Source: JAJDOJ01 sp034722015 (GTDB taxonomy: Bacteria; Pseudomonadota; Gammaproteobacteria; JAJDOJ01). Taken from it: a DNA stretch of 64,000 bases. The notes beneath the pieces were generated by a model, which made no database searches, was not told the DNA's origin, and saw only the letters and a list, made by a program, of their open reading frames with translations. Positions 53,010 to 61,279 of this stretch are shown here, one piece after another (position 1 is the first letter of the stretch; each line of letters begins with the position of its first letter). Location of the stretch: positions 7,847 to 71,846 of the forward strand of contig JAYENI010000081.1 in assembly GCA_034722015.1 (NCBI GenBank), written 5' to 3'. The position numbers were made by a program, and so were the translations under genes.

Positions 53010-53068
53010 AAGCGAACCGGTCAGCAGGATTGACACGTACCAACAAGGAAAATGGCCTTTGGGTAGGT

Positions 53069-53135
53069 CGGGTTAGCGCAGCGTAACCCGAAAATTTTGC
53101 ATCCCCCGGTGTCGGGTTACGCTTTCGCCAACCCG
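53069..53135. repeat. CGGGTTA/TAACCCG inverted repeats
   Basis: Two nearby dyads, CGGGTTAGCGCAGCGTAACC-CG and CGGGTTACGC-N-AACCCG, lie between element copy 8 and the stop of the SUMF1-domain gene. Similar CGGGTTACGC sequences are common dispersed repeats in proteobacteria. Confidence 0.55.
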
Positions 53136-53178
53136 AAGGACGAAATGGCACCGGCAGTTTTTCGCGTCCTGACGAGAT

Positions 53179-53991
53179 TCACGGCCCGTCGGCACAACGA
53201 AACCCGATGGATCCGTAGATGCTGTCGCCACTGAACGGCGGCTTGACGTTTCGGTAGGAGCTGCGCAGGTTGTCGGTATTCTCGTCCCAGGAGCCGCCAC
53301 GGACGACGCGCTGACGGCCATTTTCGGGGCCGACGAGGTCGCCTTTCGCGTACAGGCGCGTCAGGGCATCGGGGGCGTACCAGTTCATCACCCATTCCCC
53401 TGCGTTGCCGTGCATGTCGCGGAGGCCGAACGCGTTGGCTTCGCGGCTGCCGATGGGCCAGGTGCGGTCTTCACCGCAGCCATCCGGTTCGTCCGGGACG
53501 CTGCCCATGGTATGGCCGTCATCGAGGATGGCCTGCTTGCAGCTCACCTCGCCGCCCCAGGGATAGGGTGAGGTGCTGCCGGCACGGGCCGCTTTCTCCC
53601 ATTCGGCCTCGGTCGGCAGGCGGCCCTGTCGGGTCGCGCAGTAGTCGAGCGCCTGCTGCCAGTCCACACAGTTGACCGGGTGACCACCGCGATCCGGACT
53701 GCCGACGTTACAGTACTTGTTGCGGGCGTGGTCCTTGGGCCGGTTGCAGGCGCCGCTGTCGATGCAACGCGTGTACTCGTCCACCGTGACCTCGTAGCGG
53801 TCGATGCGAAACGCCGGGACATCCACGGTGGTCCCGCCCGGTGCGCCTTCGTCGTCGCCGCAGGCCTTGTCACCGGTCGAGCAGCCCATCTGGAAAGGAC
53901 CGGCCGGAATCCGGACCGGGTCCGGCGTCTGTGATGCGGTTGCGGTGGCTATGCCCGTTACGCCAGCCAGGAGCAGGACAGGAATCTTCAT
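53179..53991 (-). CDS. Formylglycine-generating-enzyme-like (SUMF1 domain) exported protein
   Basis: A 270-residue protein with a signal peptide (KIPVLLLAGVTGIATATAS) and a SUMF1/FGE-sulfatase domain: IPAGPFQMGCSTGDKACGDD, RYEVTVDEYTRC, LPTEAEWEKAARAG, GLRDMHGNAGEWVMNWY and RVVRGGSWDENTDNLRSSYR. The two active-site cysteines of true formylglycine-generating enzymes are not evident in the SSYRNVKPP region, so a sulfatase-activating role is unlikely. It begins 1 base after the anti-sigma stop and closes the bufferin-type operon; possible roles are copper handling or peptide modification (inference). Confidence 0.85.
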   Translation of the reverse strand: MKIPVLLLAGVTGIATATASQTPDPVRIPAGPFQMGCSTGDKACGDDEGAPGGTTVDVPAFRIDRYEVTVDEYTRCIDSGACNRPKDHARNKYCNVGSPDRGGHPVNCVDWQQALDYCATRQGRLPTEAEWEKAARAGSTSPYPWGGEVSCKQAILDDGHTMGSVPDEPDGCGEDRTWPIGSREANAFGLRDMHGNAGEWVMNWYAPDALTRLYAKGDLVGPENGRQRVVRGGSWDENTDNLRSSYRNVKPPFSGDSIYGSIGFRCADGP

Positions 53992-54621
53992 TTACGGGTT
54001 TCCTTGTTTGTCCGGTTCTTCGGTGAGCGCGAACAACACACCCTTCTCGACCCACAGGGTCACCTTGATGCCGCGCGACCAGGTCGAAACCGGCATCTCG
54101 CCCTTGTCGTAGTCCGGGATCCGGCGGAATGTTCTCGAGTCATAGCCGACTTCGTAGAGGGTGCGCAGGTCGTCTTCCCCCACGGACCCGAAGCGCAGCT
54201 GGGCCGCGGTAACGCCCTGCAGCGAACAGTAGCGACCGCCGAGCAGGGTCAGTCCACTGTCCGCCAGATAGCGGCTTTCCACCGGCATGAAGTCGAGTCG
54301 CGTGAAATAGTTCTGGATCCCCGCGATGCGCGTCGTATTGACCTCGAGCGGCTTCAGGTGCAGGTGGTTCTCGACCACCTCGGAGGCGATCTCGTCGATC
54401 AGGTTTTCCGGACCGCCGGGCCGGGCGAGCCACAGGGTCAGGCCCGCCACGAGCAGGGCCACGGCCGCGGCGCCGGCCCAGGCGCCGTAGCGATTGCGCT
54501 CCCCTTCGGCCGGCCGGTCGTCACCGGCAGGTTGCAGAGACCTCAGGGCATCCAGTTGGCCCGCGTCGAGTTGCCTGGCGTTCAGGTGGTCCTTGAGGAC
54601 CCGCTTGAGTGGACGCTTCAT
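53992..54621 (-). CDS. Membrane-anchored anti-sigma factor-like protein
   Basis: A 209-residue protein with a cytoplasmic N-terminus (MKRPLKRVLKDHLNARQLDA), one TM (WAGAAAVALLVAGLTLWLA, about residue 52) and an extracytoplasmic C-terminal domain. This topology next to an ECF sigma gene fits an anti-sigma factor that senses a periplasmic signal. No zinc HxxxCxxC motif is visible, so it is not a ZAS-type. Its start overlaps the sigma stop by 4 bases. No known family was recognised for the periplasmic part. Confidence 0.72.
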   Translation of the reverse strand: MKRPLKRVLKDHLNARQLDAGQLDALRSLQPAGDDRPAEGERNRYGAWAGAAAVALLVAGLTLWLARPGGPENLIDEIASEVVENHLHLKPLEVNTTRIAGIQNYFTRLDFMPVESRYLADSGLTLLGGRYCSLQGVTAAQLRFGSVGEDDLRTLYEVGYDSRTFRRIPDYDKGEMPVSTWSRGIKVTLWVEKGVLFALTEEPDKQGNP

Positions 54622-55118
54622 GTGCCTGCCCCCTCCCTGATCCCGTCCCCGCCGAGGTCGAAACGGGCGATCTTCTTCTTCAGGCGGTGTATCCGCGAAA
54701 GGATGGTGCCCCGGGGCGAATCCAGCTGGGTCGCGATCTCGCGGGCGGTCATCTCCTCGTAGGCCCACAGATGCAACAGTTCACGCTCCAGCGGATCGAG
54801 CCGGGCCAGGATCGACTCGATCATCTGCCGGTCGATCACCAGTTCCCCGGGATCCGGCATGGCCATGGACACCAGGCTGTCTCCGCCATCTTCCAGGGAC
54901 TCGTGCGGGTAGCGCTTTTCCTTTCTGAGCTGGTCGATGTAGCGGTTGCGCATGACCCTGCGCAGATAAAACCCGGCGCCGTCGACGGGCCGCCGCGCGG
55001 GATCCATTTTCAGGTAGCACTCAATGGCGTCCTGCAGCAGGTCGTAGGCCAGAGTCTCGTCGTTGGTGAGCGAGATGCCGTAGCGGTACAGGCCGTTGAG
55101 CTGCGCGTCACTGAACAC
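54618..55118 (-). CDS. ECF-type RNA polymerase sigma factor
   Basis: A 166-residue sigma-70 family protein. Region 2 covers DLLQDAIECYLKMDP and FYLRRVMRNRYIDQLRKEKR. Region 4 covers LDPLERELLHLWAYEEMTAR and EIATQLDSPRGTILSRIHRL. No region 3, as in ECF sigmas. It overlaps the BufC gene by 11 bases and the anti-sigma gene by 4. By analogy with other bufferin loci it probably activates this operon in response to metal stress. Confidence 0.9.
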   Translation of the reverse strand: MFSDAQLNGLYRYGISLTNDETLAYDLLQDAIECYLKMDPARRPVDGAGFYLRRVMRNRYIDQLRKEKRYPHESLEDGGDSLVSMAMPDPGELVIDRQMIESILARLDPLERELLHLWAYEEMTAREIATQLDSPRGTILSRIHRLKKKIARFDLGGDGIREGAGT

Positions 55119-55911
55119 CGGTTTGCCCCGTTTGTTCGTTCTCCAGGCGGAATCCGCAGATCCATCCGCGAGCGACGAGGTTGGGGAGGCGGGTCATGGC
55201 GCCTGCCAGGCGCGGGTCTGTCGACAGTTGCGTCAGTGTCCGGACCGAAGCGATCGCCTCCAGCAGGGCGAATGCCTCCGCGTCGACCCGGACGATCTCT
55301 ACCTCCAATTCGGCGCGGACGATTGCCAGACGGTCTGGCGTGCCGTCGGCGCGGATCTCGCGGGGCGCCTCTCCGTTCCTGTGGCGGCGCCAGAGTTCGA
55401 ATACCGGCCAGTCGCTCTGCATCGGATAAAGGCTTGCGCTGAGGGTGAAGACGAGGCGTTCGGGCCGGTTCGCGGCGTCCGCGAAGTCCGTATAGTCGAA
55501 CGGTGGATCATCCGGTGCGAACAGGGCCTGGTGCCAGTGGTATTCCAGCAGGGCCAGGTCGTGCAGATAGGGCAGTGCCGCAAGTTCCGTGTCGTGTTCC
55601 CGGAGGAAATCCGGAAATCCCACGCCGTACCGGTTCAGGTCCGGATCGGTCGTCGGACAACGCCAGGCGTATTCCCGGGCCAGTGTGGCGAAGACGCGCT
55701 CACCGATCACCTCCCGGCACACCGGGTAGATGCTCTCCAGCGCGGCGATGTGGGCCCCGCTGACGTTGTGTCGATAGATAGCCAGCCGGTCCGGGTTGCT
55801 CAAGGTGCCGTATTGCCGGACCAGCGCCGCCCCCGCCTCCAGCTCCCGTTCGTTGCGGAACGGGCTGAGCGCGGCGCAGAGACGGGTCTGGATTTCCGCG
55901 AGGGAATTCAT
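55108..55911 (-). CDS. bufC: BufC-like DUF2063 protein
   Basis: A 267-residue protein of the DUF2063 family. Conserved segments: LAEIQTRLCAALSPF, LSNPDRLAIYRHNVSGAHIA, LESIYPVCREVIGERVFATL and PYLHDLALLEYHWHQALFAP. DUF2063 proteins partner the DUF692 enzymes (MbnC/BufC), delivering the precursor peptide. Its start overlaps the BufB stop by 4 bases. The start at 55909-55911 was chosen since it gives the normal family length. Confidence 0.88.
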   Translation of the reverse strand: MNSLAEIQTRLCAALSPFRNERELEAGAALVRQYGTLSNPDRLAIYRHNVSGAHIAALESIYPVCREVIGERVFATLAREYAWRCPTTDPDLNRYGVGFPDFLREHDTELAALPYLHDLALLEYHWHQALFAPDDPPFDYTDFADAANRPERLVFTLSASLYPMQSDWPVFELWRRHRNGEAPREIRADGTPDRLAIVRAELEVEIVRVDAEAFALLEAIASVRTLTQLSTDPRLAGAMTRLPNLVARGWICGFRLENEQTGQTGVQ

Positions 55912-56777
55912 GCCGATGCCGCCTCGGCGGGCGTATCGACGTGGCGCGCAACGAGGGCCTCGGCCTTTTGTCCCTCCGCCTGCAAGACCTCGAATGCGGG
56001 AATATCCTTGTCCCATTCGATCAGAGTGGGGATGTCCGGCTGCCGCCGGACGAAATCCTCGTACAGCCGCCAAACGGGCGGCGTAACCGGGTGGTTGTGG
56101 GCGTCCAGCAGGTAACCCTCGCGGGTCTCGTAGCCGGCGAGGTGGATCTCGCGCACCCGCGCCACCGGGATCCGGTCCAGGTACGCCCGCGCGTCGAATC
56201 CATGATTCACCGCGTTGACGTAGACGTTGTTGATGTCGAGCAGCAGCTCGCAGTCGGCGCGCTCCAGCAGTTCGGCGATGAAATCCGCCTCGTCGATGTC
56301 CGAGGCCTGATAGCTGAGATAGCTGGAGACGTTCTCCACCAGGATCCGTCGACCCAGGAACTCCTGCACGAACTGGATCCTCGATGAGAGATGCCGCAGG
56401 GCTTCCTCGTTGCAGGGCAACGGGAGCAGGTCGTGGTAGTTGTGCCGCCGGAAACGTGTGAAACTCAGGTGATCCGACACCCAGGCGGGCTCGGCGTCCC
56501 GGACCAGTCGGCGGATGGCCTTCAGATAATCCATATCCAGCGGGTCCGTCCCGCCCAGGGACATCCCCACGCAGTGGAAGGTGAGGGGATAATGCTCCCG
56601 CACGGTCGCCAGTTGTCGCGGAATAGCGCCGCCGGTAGCCAGATAATTGTCGGCCAGGATCTCGAACCAGGGAATGTCCGGACGATCGCGGAGAACCTCC
56701 GCAACATGCGTCGAGCGCAGCCCCAGGCCCACACCCCCAACACCGCTCCGTGCCCGTGAGGGCACGTGAGCGGGCAT
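55908..56777 (-). CDS. bufB: BufB-like multinuclear non-haem iron oxidase (DUF692)
   Basis: A 289-residue TIM-barrel protein of the DUF692/MNIO family. Metal-binding and core motifs: WFEILADNYLA, FHCVGMSLGG, WVSDHLSFTR, LVENVSSYLSY, LLLDINNVYVNAVNHGFD, EIHLAGYETRE and LIEWDKDIPAF. MNIO enzymes oxidise cysteines in a precursor peptide into thioamide/oxazolone-type groups (known for MbnB/BufB). The BufA precursor gene lies 14 bases upstream. The start at 56777 aligns with family members; the longer frame overlaps bufA and was rejected. Confidence 0.9.
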   Translation of the reverse strand: MPAHVPSRARSGVGGVGLGLRSTHVAEVLRDRPDIPWFEILADNYLATGGAIPRQLATVREHYPLTFHCVGMSLGGTDPLDMDYLKAIRRLVRDAEPAWVSDHLSFTRFRRHNYHDLLPLPCNEEALRHLSSRIQFVQEFLGRRILVENVSSYLSYQASDIDEADFIAELLERADCELLLDINNVYVNAVNHGFDARAYLDRIPVARVREIHLAGYETREGYLLDAHNHPVTPPVWRLYEDFVRRQPDIPTLIEWDKDIPAFEVLQAEGQKAEALVARHVDTPAEAASA

Positions 56778-56791
56778 GTCTGGCGATGCCG

Positions 56792-57085
56792 TCACTTCTT
56801 GGCCGGTTTGACCGCGGCCACACTGCCACCGGTGATCTTGGTACACGTGCCCTCGGGGACGTAGATCCATTCGGTCGCCATATTGTCCTTCGCGGCCTGG
56901 CTGGCGCAACCGTGCTTGCCGTCCAACGCGCCACAATCGTTCATGCCGGCCTTGGAGATGCCCGCACACTTCTCCCAGTTCGCGGGCTGGTCCGGCACGG
57001 CCTGTGCAGTACCGGCGGCAATGCCCGCACCCAGGGCCAGAATACCGGCGATCGCGGTCTTGGTGAGGTCGCTTTCTTTCTTCAT
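56792..57085 (-). CDS. bufA: BufA-like precursor (DUF2282) of a bufferin
   Basis: A 97-residue secreted protein: signal peptide TAIAGILALGAGIAAGTAQA, then a core with four cysteines in EKCAGISKAGMNDCGALDGK, HGCASQ and GTCTKI. This is the DUF2282/BufA1 layout; in characterised bufferins the MNIO enzyme modifies two of the cysteines so the peptide binds copper. It heads the operon, and the start at 57085 gives a normal signal peptide. The product is exported. Confidence 0.88.
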   Translation of the reverse strand: MKKESDLTKTAIAGILALGAGIAAGTAQAVPDQPANWEKCAGISKAGMNDCGALDGKHGCASQAAKDNMATEWIYVPEGTCTKITGGSVAAVKPAKK

Positions 57086-57922
57086 GGGATGTTCCTGTTG
57101 TTGGAAAGGGAAGGATAGGATCGCGGTGCCGCGGCCCTCACCCTGTAAACGACCGGGGAGGGGATTTGATTGCATGGGGAACTGGAAACACGGTTGCCAT
57201 CATCCAACGTGGCGTGCCGATCGGGCATTGCCTGCGAGTACGCGGGTCGCGAAGATGGATCCAGCCCGTCTGTCACGGAACAAAGGCGGATGCAATTGTG
57301 CACGCCATGACTTTCAGTCCGCGAGATTCAGCGGCACAGGTATTCGGCGGATCCCATCTTCGATGGCATGCCTTCCTTCAGATCAAGGTGTTCGTAAGAA
57401 TCCGGAATCTGCTGAAGTTTCACAAAGGACTCCAGTTCTTCCACGGTCACGCAACTTCCAGAGATCCGTGTCGGGTATTCTGCGGAATTCCGTCGTCCAG
57501 CGTAGTCATTGAATGTCGTGTTCTGCCGTTCACTGAAATCGTTATCTGTGTTCATGCGCCCGTCAGTGTGCGATCAGCCATTGGTCATCATGACACACTC
57601 AGTGAAAAACGGGCTTGGGGGAACAGGAAGGAATTCGAATGGGGCAGGGGATACCGGAAGGATTGCACATCGTGCTGATCTCCTCTTTCAGACGCTCGAT
57701 CTCCGCCGGCCCATCTACCGGCGCACGGCCGCCTACGGCCACTTCGGTAGAACGTTGCTCGGGTTCTCCCGGGGGAAAACGTATCGCACGGAGGACCTGA
57801 GGGTCGCCTGCCGACTCCCGTTACGGTGACGCTCCGGTGACAATGTCGAATCGTTGCGATAACAGCCACACGGGGCGGAGCGCCCAACGATGATGCACGC
57901 GGCACTCCGCCCCCCTGCCCGC
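57086..57922. other. Intergenic region upstream of bufA
   Basis: About 840 bases. It should hold the bufA promoter, perhaps recognised by the operon's own ECF sigma; I could not fix a -35/-10 pair. One weak minus-strand frame at 57328-57555 is listed separately. Confidence 0.4.
57328..57555 (-). CDS. Small hypothetical protein (weak)
   Basis: A 75-residue hydrophilic frame (MNTDNDFSERQNTTFNDYAG, ending YLCR) with fairly natural composition but no clear ribosome site and no recognised family. It may be a gene remnant or chance. Confidence 0.3.
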   Translation of the reverse strand: MNTDNDFSERQNTTFNDYAGRRNSAEYPTRISGSCVTVEELESFVKLQQIPDSYEHLDLKEGMPSKMGSAEYLCR

Positions 57923-58486
57923 CTAATCCAGATCGATAACGAACAGGCAATCGAAGGTCGCCGTAGCGGGAAAATCAGCCAGGTTGACCAGGCCGGACAG
58001 GCGGGACGTGCCCGTGGAGGAACTGTAACGCCCGGTTCCACTGAGCACGGCGTTGCCATCGCCCGCCGCGCCGGTCATATGCGTAAAGACCTGACCATTG
58101 GCAGAGACCGTAGGCTGGATCACGGGCTGTACCGTGGTCAGGCCGCGTGTCACCAGCTCACCTCTCAACTCACCTCCGGCCAGATGGAAAGAGGTGGTGC
58201 CGACCAGTTTGATGGCGTCGCCTTCCGTAGTGATATTGGACAGGCAATCGGTTGCCGTTCCAATGCGTCGCCGGGTCTTCTGATTGAACAGATCGACGTC
58301 GAAGCAAACCGCCTCGTCGTCCAGGGTGTCGCCGTCGATATCGGGAACCAGCTTGCTGTAACCGGTTCCCGTGCCGACCAGATTGAGCACGAGGTGTTTT
58401 ACGCTTTCGGCACTGACGGACAAGGGCAGACTCAGCGCAACACTCAGGAACATCGATACTGCGTGTTTTTTGGATAACATTTTCAT
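57923..58486 (-). CDS. Secreted barrel-like protein of unknown function
   Basis: A 187-residue protein with a signal peptide (VSMFLSVALSLPLSVSAES). The mature part has DSDVDLFNQKTRRRIGTATDC-like strands, VGTTSFHLAGGELRGELVTR, and repeated TG(A/T)G segments, compatible with an allene-oxide-cyclase-like or lipocalin-like barrel. Two cysteines (about residues 61 and 81) may pair. Family not confidently known. Monocistronic. Confidence 0.65.
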   Translation of the reverse strand: MKMLSKKHAVSMFLSVALSLPLSVSAESVKHLVLNLVGTGTGYSKLVPDIDGDTLDDEAVCFDVDLFNQKTRRRIGTATDCLSNITTEGDAIKLVGTTSFHLAGGELRGELVTRGLTTVQPVIQPTVSANGQVFTHMTGAAGDGNAVLSGTGRYSSSTGTSRLSGLVNLADFPATATFDCLFVIDLD

Positions 58487-58652
58487 TCTCCTCGTACAGT
58501 GGGACTTGGGTGCGAGATCCCGATCCGGTATCCGTGCGTGTGAACGGGCTCAGGATCTGAATACCACGATGTGGAATCGGTTCATGTCTTCCGGCCCATA
58601 GGCGTTCCTCCTTTCATTGCTTGATCACGAAAACACGACGAATCCCACCCGG

Positions 58653-58913
58653 TCAGTCGAAGACGGCGAAATCCGGTTGCGCATCGACGTGGCCAAGGCG
58701 TCCGGCAGACTCTATCCATCGGTTGCGTTCCGCCAGCCAGGCGGCGGTCGATTCCAGGTCGTGCCGTGGCTCGATCGGGACGAACGGCAGCAATGCGTGC
58801 ACGGCAAACGCCACTACACTGGTGATGAGGCGGCAGGCGATGCCCATGGCAAAGCGCCAGTGCTCGTAGTAGGTGACCCCCTGCTGCCGTGGATGAGTGG
58901 TGAACGGGTTCAT
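58653..58913 (-). CDS. DUF6356-like small membrane protein
   Basis: An 86-residue protein, MNPFTTHPRQQGVTYYEHWR, with one or two hydrophobic segments (FAMGIACRLITSVVAFAVHA, LLPFVPIE). The NPF..HP...YxEH start is typical of the DUF6356 family. GGAGGAACC lies upstream of the ATG. Function unknown. Confidence 0.7.
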   Translation of the reverse strand: MNPFTTHPRQQGVTYYEHWRFAMGIACRLITSVVAFAVHALLPFVPIEPRHDLESTAAWLAERNRWIESAGRLGHVDAQPDFAVFD

Positions 58914-59160
58914 CGTCGGTTCCTCCCGGGTCGGCGGGATTTCCCGGCCGACCCAAAAGTGCTTTGAATGTGAGGGTCAGGATGCCGGACGGGATGTACG
59001 GAAGGGTCTTAAAGGCGTGCCCAGGCGTATCAATCGGGGCCGGGCGGCAGGTTTGGGCGGCAGGTATACGACTGCCGGTTCCGCGGCCAAATTCCGTGTA
59101 ATTTCGCATAGATCAGTGGTTCCGAAACCAACAGTGCAAGCACCCTGAACTCAATCCATA

Positions 59161-59622
59161 TTACCGAGCCAGCCTTGGATCGAAATCGAACGGCTCACTT
59201 GATGCCGTCGCGATGACCGAGCCGAAACCGGGGTGCCCCGGATTCAACAGAACGTTGCGCTGTTGTGGCACGATGGTGCTGGGTACGATTAGCGCGAGCG
59301 ACTGAAGACTGAGGGCCCATTGGTCCCCGATGTCGGCGGTTGACGAAGGTGGTGGATCGCGCCGCCAGTTTTTTGGCAACGCAGTTTTATCCAGCGACAT
59401 GATGCTGTCGTCGGATAGCTTCAGCCTGGGCAGCAGGTACTGATTGAGTATCTCTCCACGATGCAGGTGCACGAGAAGTTCGAGCGCGGCCAGAGAAACG
59501 CTTTCAGATGCGTAAACCATCGCGACTCCCTTGCTGTTCCAGCGGCCGCCGTGGGCCTTCGCCCCTGAACCGTCCAGCGCGGTGTCGGCAAGGCGTGCCT
59601 TCACCAACCGAAAGACCCGCAT
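59161..59622 (-). CDS. RES-domain toxin (NAD+ phosphorylase-like)
   Basis: A 153-residue protein of the RES family. The signature residues are visible: Arg in GGRWNSKG, then YASESVSLAALELLVHL with the conserved Glu, and a later Ser region (NVLLNPGHPGF). RES toxins break down NAD+ and need an Xre-type antitoxin encoded upstream. Its ATG overlaps the antitoxin stop (ATGA). The antitoxin frame contains an internal stop, so the state of this toxin is uncertain. Confidence 0.87.
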   Translation of the reverse strand: MRVFRLVKARLADTALDGSGAKAHGGRWNSKGVAMVYASESVSLAALELLVHLHRGEILNQYLLPRLKLSDDSIMSLDKTALPKNWRRDPPPSSTADIGDQWALSLQSLALIVPSTIVPQQRNVLLNPGHPGFGSVIATASSEPFDFDPRLAR

Positions 59623-60125
59623 CAGGTATAGACGCCGTGTTCCAGCCGACCGATCAGGTCCCGAACCTCGCCGGCGCCGGCCTCGGTATCCAGGTGCTGA
59701 AGCGGCCTGATCCCGCCAAGTGCCCTGGCGGGCTCCGACAGCCAGCTTCGGGCGGACTCGGCATCCCCCTCGAACAGTTGAACCGCACTCCGGTAGATTT
59801 CCGCGATCCGATAGATCCGGTCGCTTTCTTCCACGGAAAGCAATCCGGCGGCGCTCTTGCGACGACGCGTCAGCGTAGCGGGGGCAATCCCGGCGACCTT
59901 CAGCAGTGTCTGCCGGGGGAGGCCCAGATCGTTGGCCAGTTTTTAGATGACGTTGACCGGGAAACCGCGGTGAATCCGTTTCACCATCTCGGTGCGGTCC
60001 TCTGCGAGTCCCAGACGATGGAAGATCCCTTTGCCACCACGCTCTCCAGATTTGCCTGCCAGGCTCCGAGACGGTTCGATGGGAACGAAAACTTTTGTTT
60101 GGCTGGTCACCGTTGGCTCCTGCAT
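59622..60125 (-). pseudogene. Xre/MbcA/ParS-type antitoxin with in-frame stop
   Basis: A single frame of 167 codons broken by TAA at codon 61 (59943-59945). Before it runs MQEPTVTSQTKVFVPIEPSR to HRGFPVNVI; after it KLANDLGLPRQTLLKVAGIA, the Xre helix-turn-helix, and SEPARALGGIRPLQHLDTEA with DLIGRLEHGVYT, the toxin-binding ParS-like C-terminus. Reinitiation at the ATG at 59843 would still make a toxin-binding half. One base change explains the stop. Overlaps the toxin gene by ATGA. Confidence 0.8.
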
Positions 60126-60133
60126 CTGCTCAT

Positions 60134-60155
60134 ATGGAATTAACTATACTTCCAT
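60134..60155. promoter_or_regulatory. Candidate operator of the RES/Xre operon
   Basis: ATGGAA (60134) and TTCCAT (60150) form an inverted repeat 9 bases upstream of the antitoxin start, within an A/T-rich stretch. Xre antitoxins usually bind such repeats to repress their operon. Low certainty. Confidence 0.35.
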
Positions 60156-60266
60156 TTGGAACAAAAGGAGCCTTCCCGGTTATAAATGTTCGGGGTGCCA
60201 TGCCTTGCCATGTAACATAACATGGGCTATGTTACTTCATATGAATGTGCTAGAGATTCAAGTGAT

Positions 60267-60482
60267 ATGCCCGTAGGTCAAAGCGGCCGGATCGTCATCG
60301 AGATCGATCCGGAATTGAAGCAAGAACTGTATTCCGCCCTCGAGGGCGATGGGTTGACCCTGAAACGGTGGTTTCTTGACAGGGTGGGGGAGCACCTTCG
60401 GAATCGAAATCAACTGTCTCTTCAACTGATGTTCGCGGACAAGGATGCCGTTGAGGATCACGCTGAAGAGTTTTCCGGTTAG
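60267..60482 (+). CDS. Small ribbon-helix-helix-like protein
   Basis: A 71-residue protein. The strand GRIVIEIDPELKQEL is followed by helices ALEGDGLTLKRWFLDRVGEH, which resembles CopG/Arc-type regulators or antitoxins. The start at 60267 was chosen as it places the strand at the N-terminus; a longer frame starts at 60222. It stands before the methyltransferase and helicase genes on the same strand and may regulate them. No toxin is visible beside it on this strand. Confidence 0.6.
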   Translation: MPVGQSGRIVIEIDPELKQELYSALEGDGLTLKRWFLDRVGEHLRNRNQLSLQLMFADKDAVEDHAEEFSG

Positions 60483-60658
60483 AGCAAGTCTCTTTCCGCC
60501 AAGGTCCATTTCCGTTCATCTTCTTACAGGTTCGCGGGATCTCGTCGCATCCCGATGTCACGAGGGTGCGTTGGGATTCCAGATACGCCGGTGCCGACGT
60601 CGAGCGGATGGTGGGACATCTACCGAGAGACAGTCTCGCGACAGGCGCCCATATCGAA

Positions 60659-61279
60659 ATGCGCTCGAATAGCGAACCAACTACGGATTATTACCAAACT
60701 AATGCCGGGAGATACTTTCAGAACACGGTTCACCTTGACATGGCGCCGCTCTACGATCGTTTCCTCGGGCACCTTCGGCCCGGCGCCCGAATACTGGACG
60801 CCGGATGTGGATCAGGGCGTGACGCAAAGGCATTTTCAGATCTTGGCTACGTTGTCAGGGGGTTCGATGCGTCATCCTCGTTAGTGAAGTTGGCGGAAAA
60901 ACACGCCCGGGTTCCGGTTGAGGTGCTGCGATTTCAGGATCTTGGATATGTTGCGGAGTTTGACGGGATATGGGCTTGCGCAAGCCTGTTACACGTTTGC
61001 ATGGATGAACTGCCGGATGTGTTGGGACGATTGGCCAGGGCGCTCGATTCCAACGGCATTATCTACGTTTCTTTCAAATACGGGCAGGGCTCCAGGGAGG
61101 TGGACGGGAGGAGGTTTACCGATCTCGATGAGGCGACGCTGATGACCTTGGTCAAGGAATCCCGCAAGCTCGACATCGTGGAAACCTGGATATCCGGGGA
61201 TCGCCGGCCGGATCGCCAGGCAGATCGCTGGCTGAACGCGCTGCTAGCCACGGGGGAGGCGACGTGTCGAAACATCTGA
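60659..61279 (+). CDS. Class I SAM-dependent methyltransferase
   Basis: A 206-residue methyltransferase with motif I ILDAGCGSGRDAKAF near residue 47 and GIWACASLLHVCMDELPDVL further on. The N-terminus MRSNSEPTTDYYQTNAGRYF resembles TehB-like small-molecule methyltransferases. No DNA-methyltransferase catalytic motif (DPPY or PC) is visible. The stop overlaps the GTG start of the helicase fusion by 16 bases, so the two are translationally coupled. The substrate is unknown. Confidence 0.82.
   Translation: MRSNSEPTTDYYQTNAGRYFQNTVHLDMAPLYDRFLGHLRPGARILDAGCGSGRDAKAFSDLGYVVRGFDASSSLVKLAEKHARVPVEVLRFQDLGYVAEFDGIWACASLLHVCMDELPDVLGRLARALDSNGIIYVSFKYGQGSREVDGRRFTDLDEATLMTLVKESRKLDIVETWISGDRRPDRQADRWLNALLATGEATCRNI

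Noticed and set aside
52867..53076. Small frames starting MTYHPACLF or MTYQIAPDF inside each palindromic element
   Set aside because: They recur only because the element recurs, occur on both strands of the palindrome, and lack ribosome sites. Not credible genes.
53179..53991. A true formylglycine-generating enzyme activating a sulfatase
   Set aside because: The expected active-site cysteine pair is not seen and no sulfatase gene is in the window.
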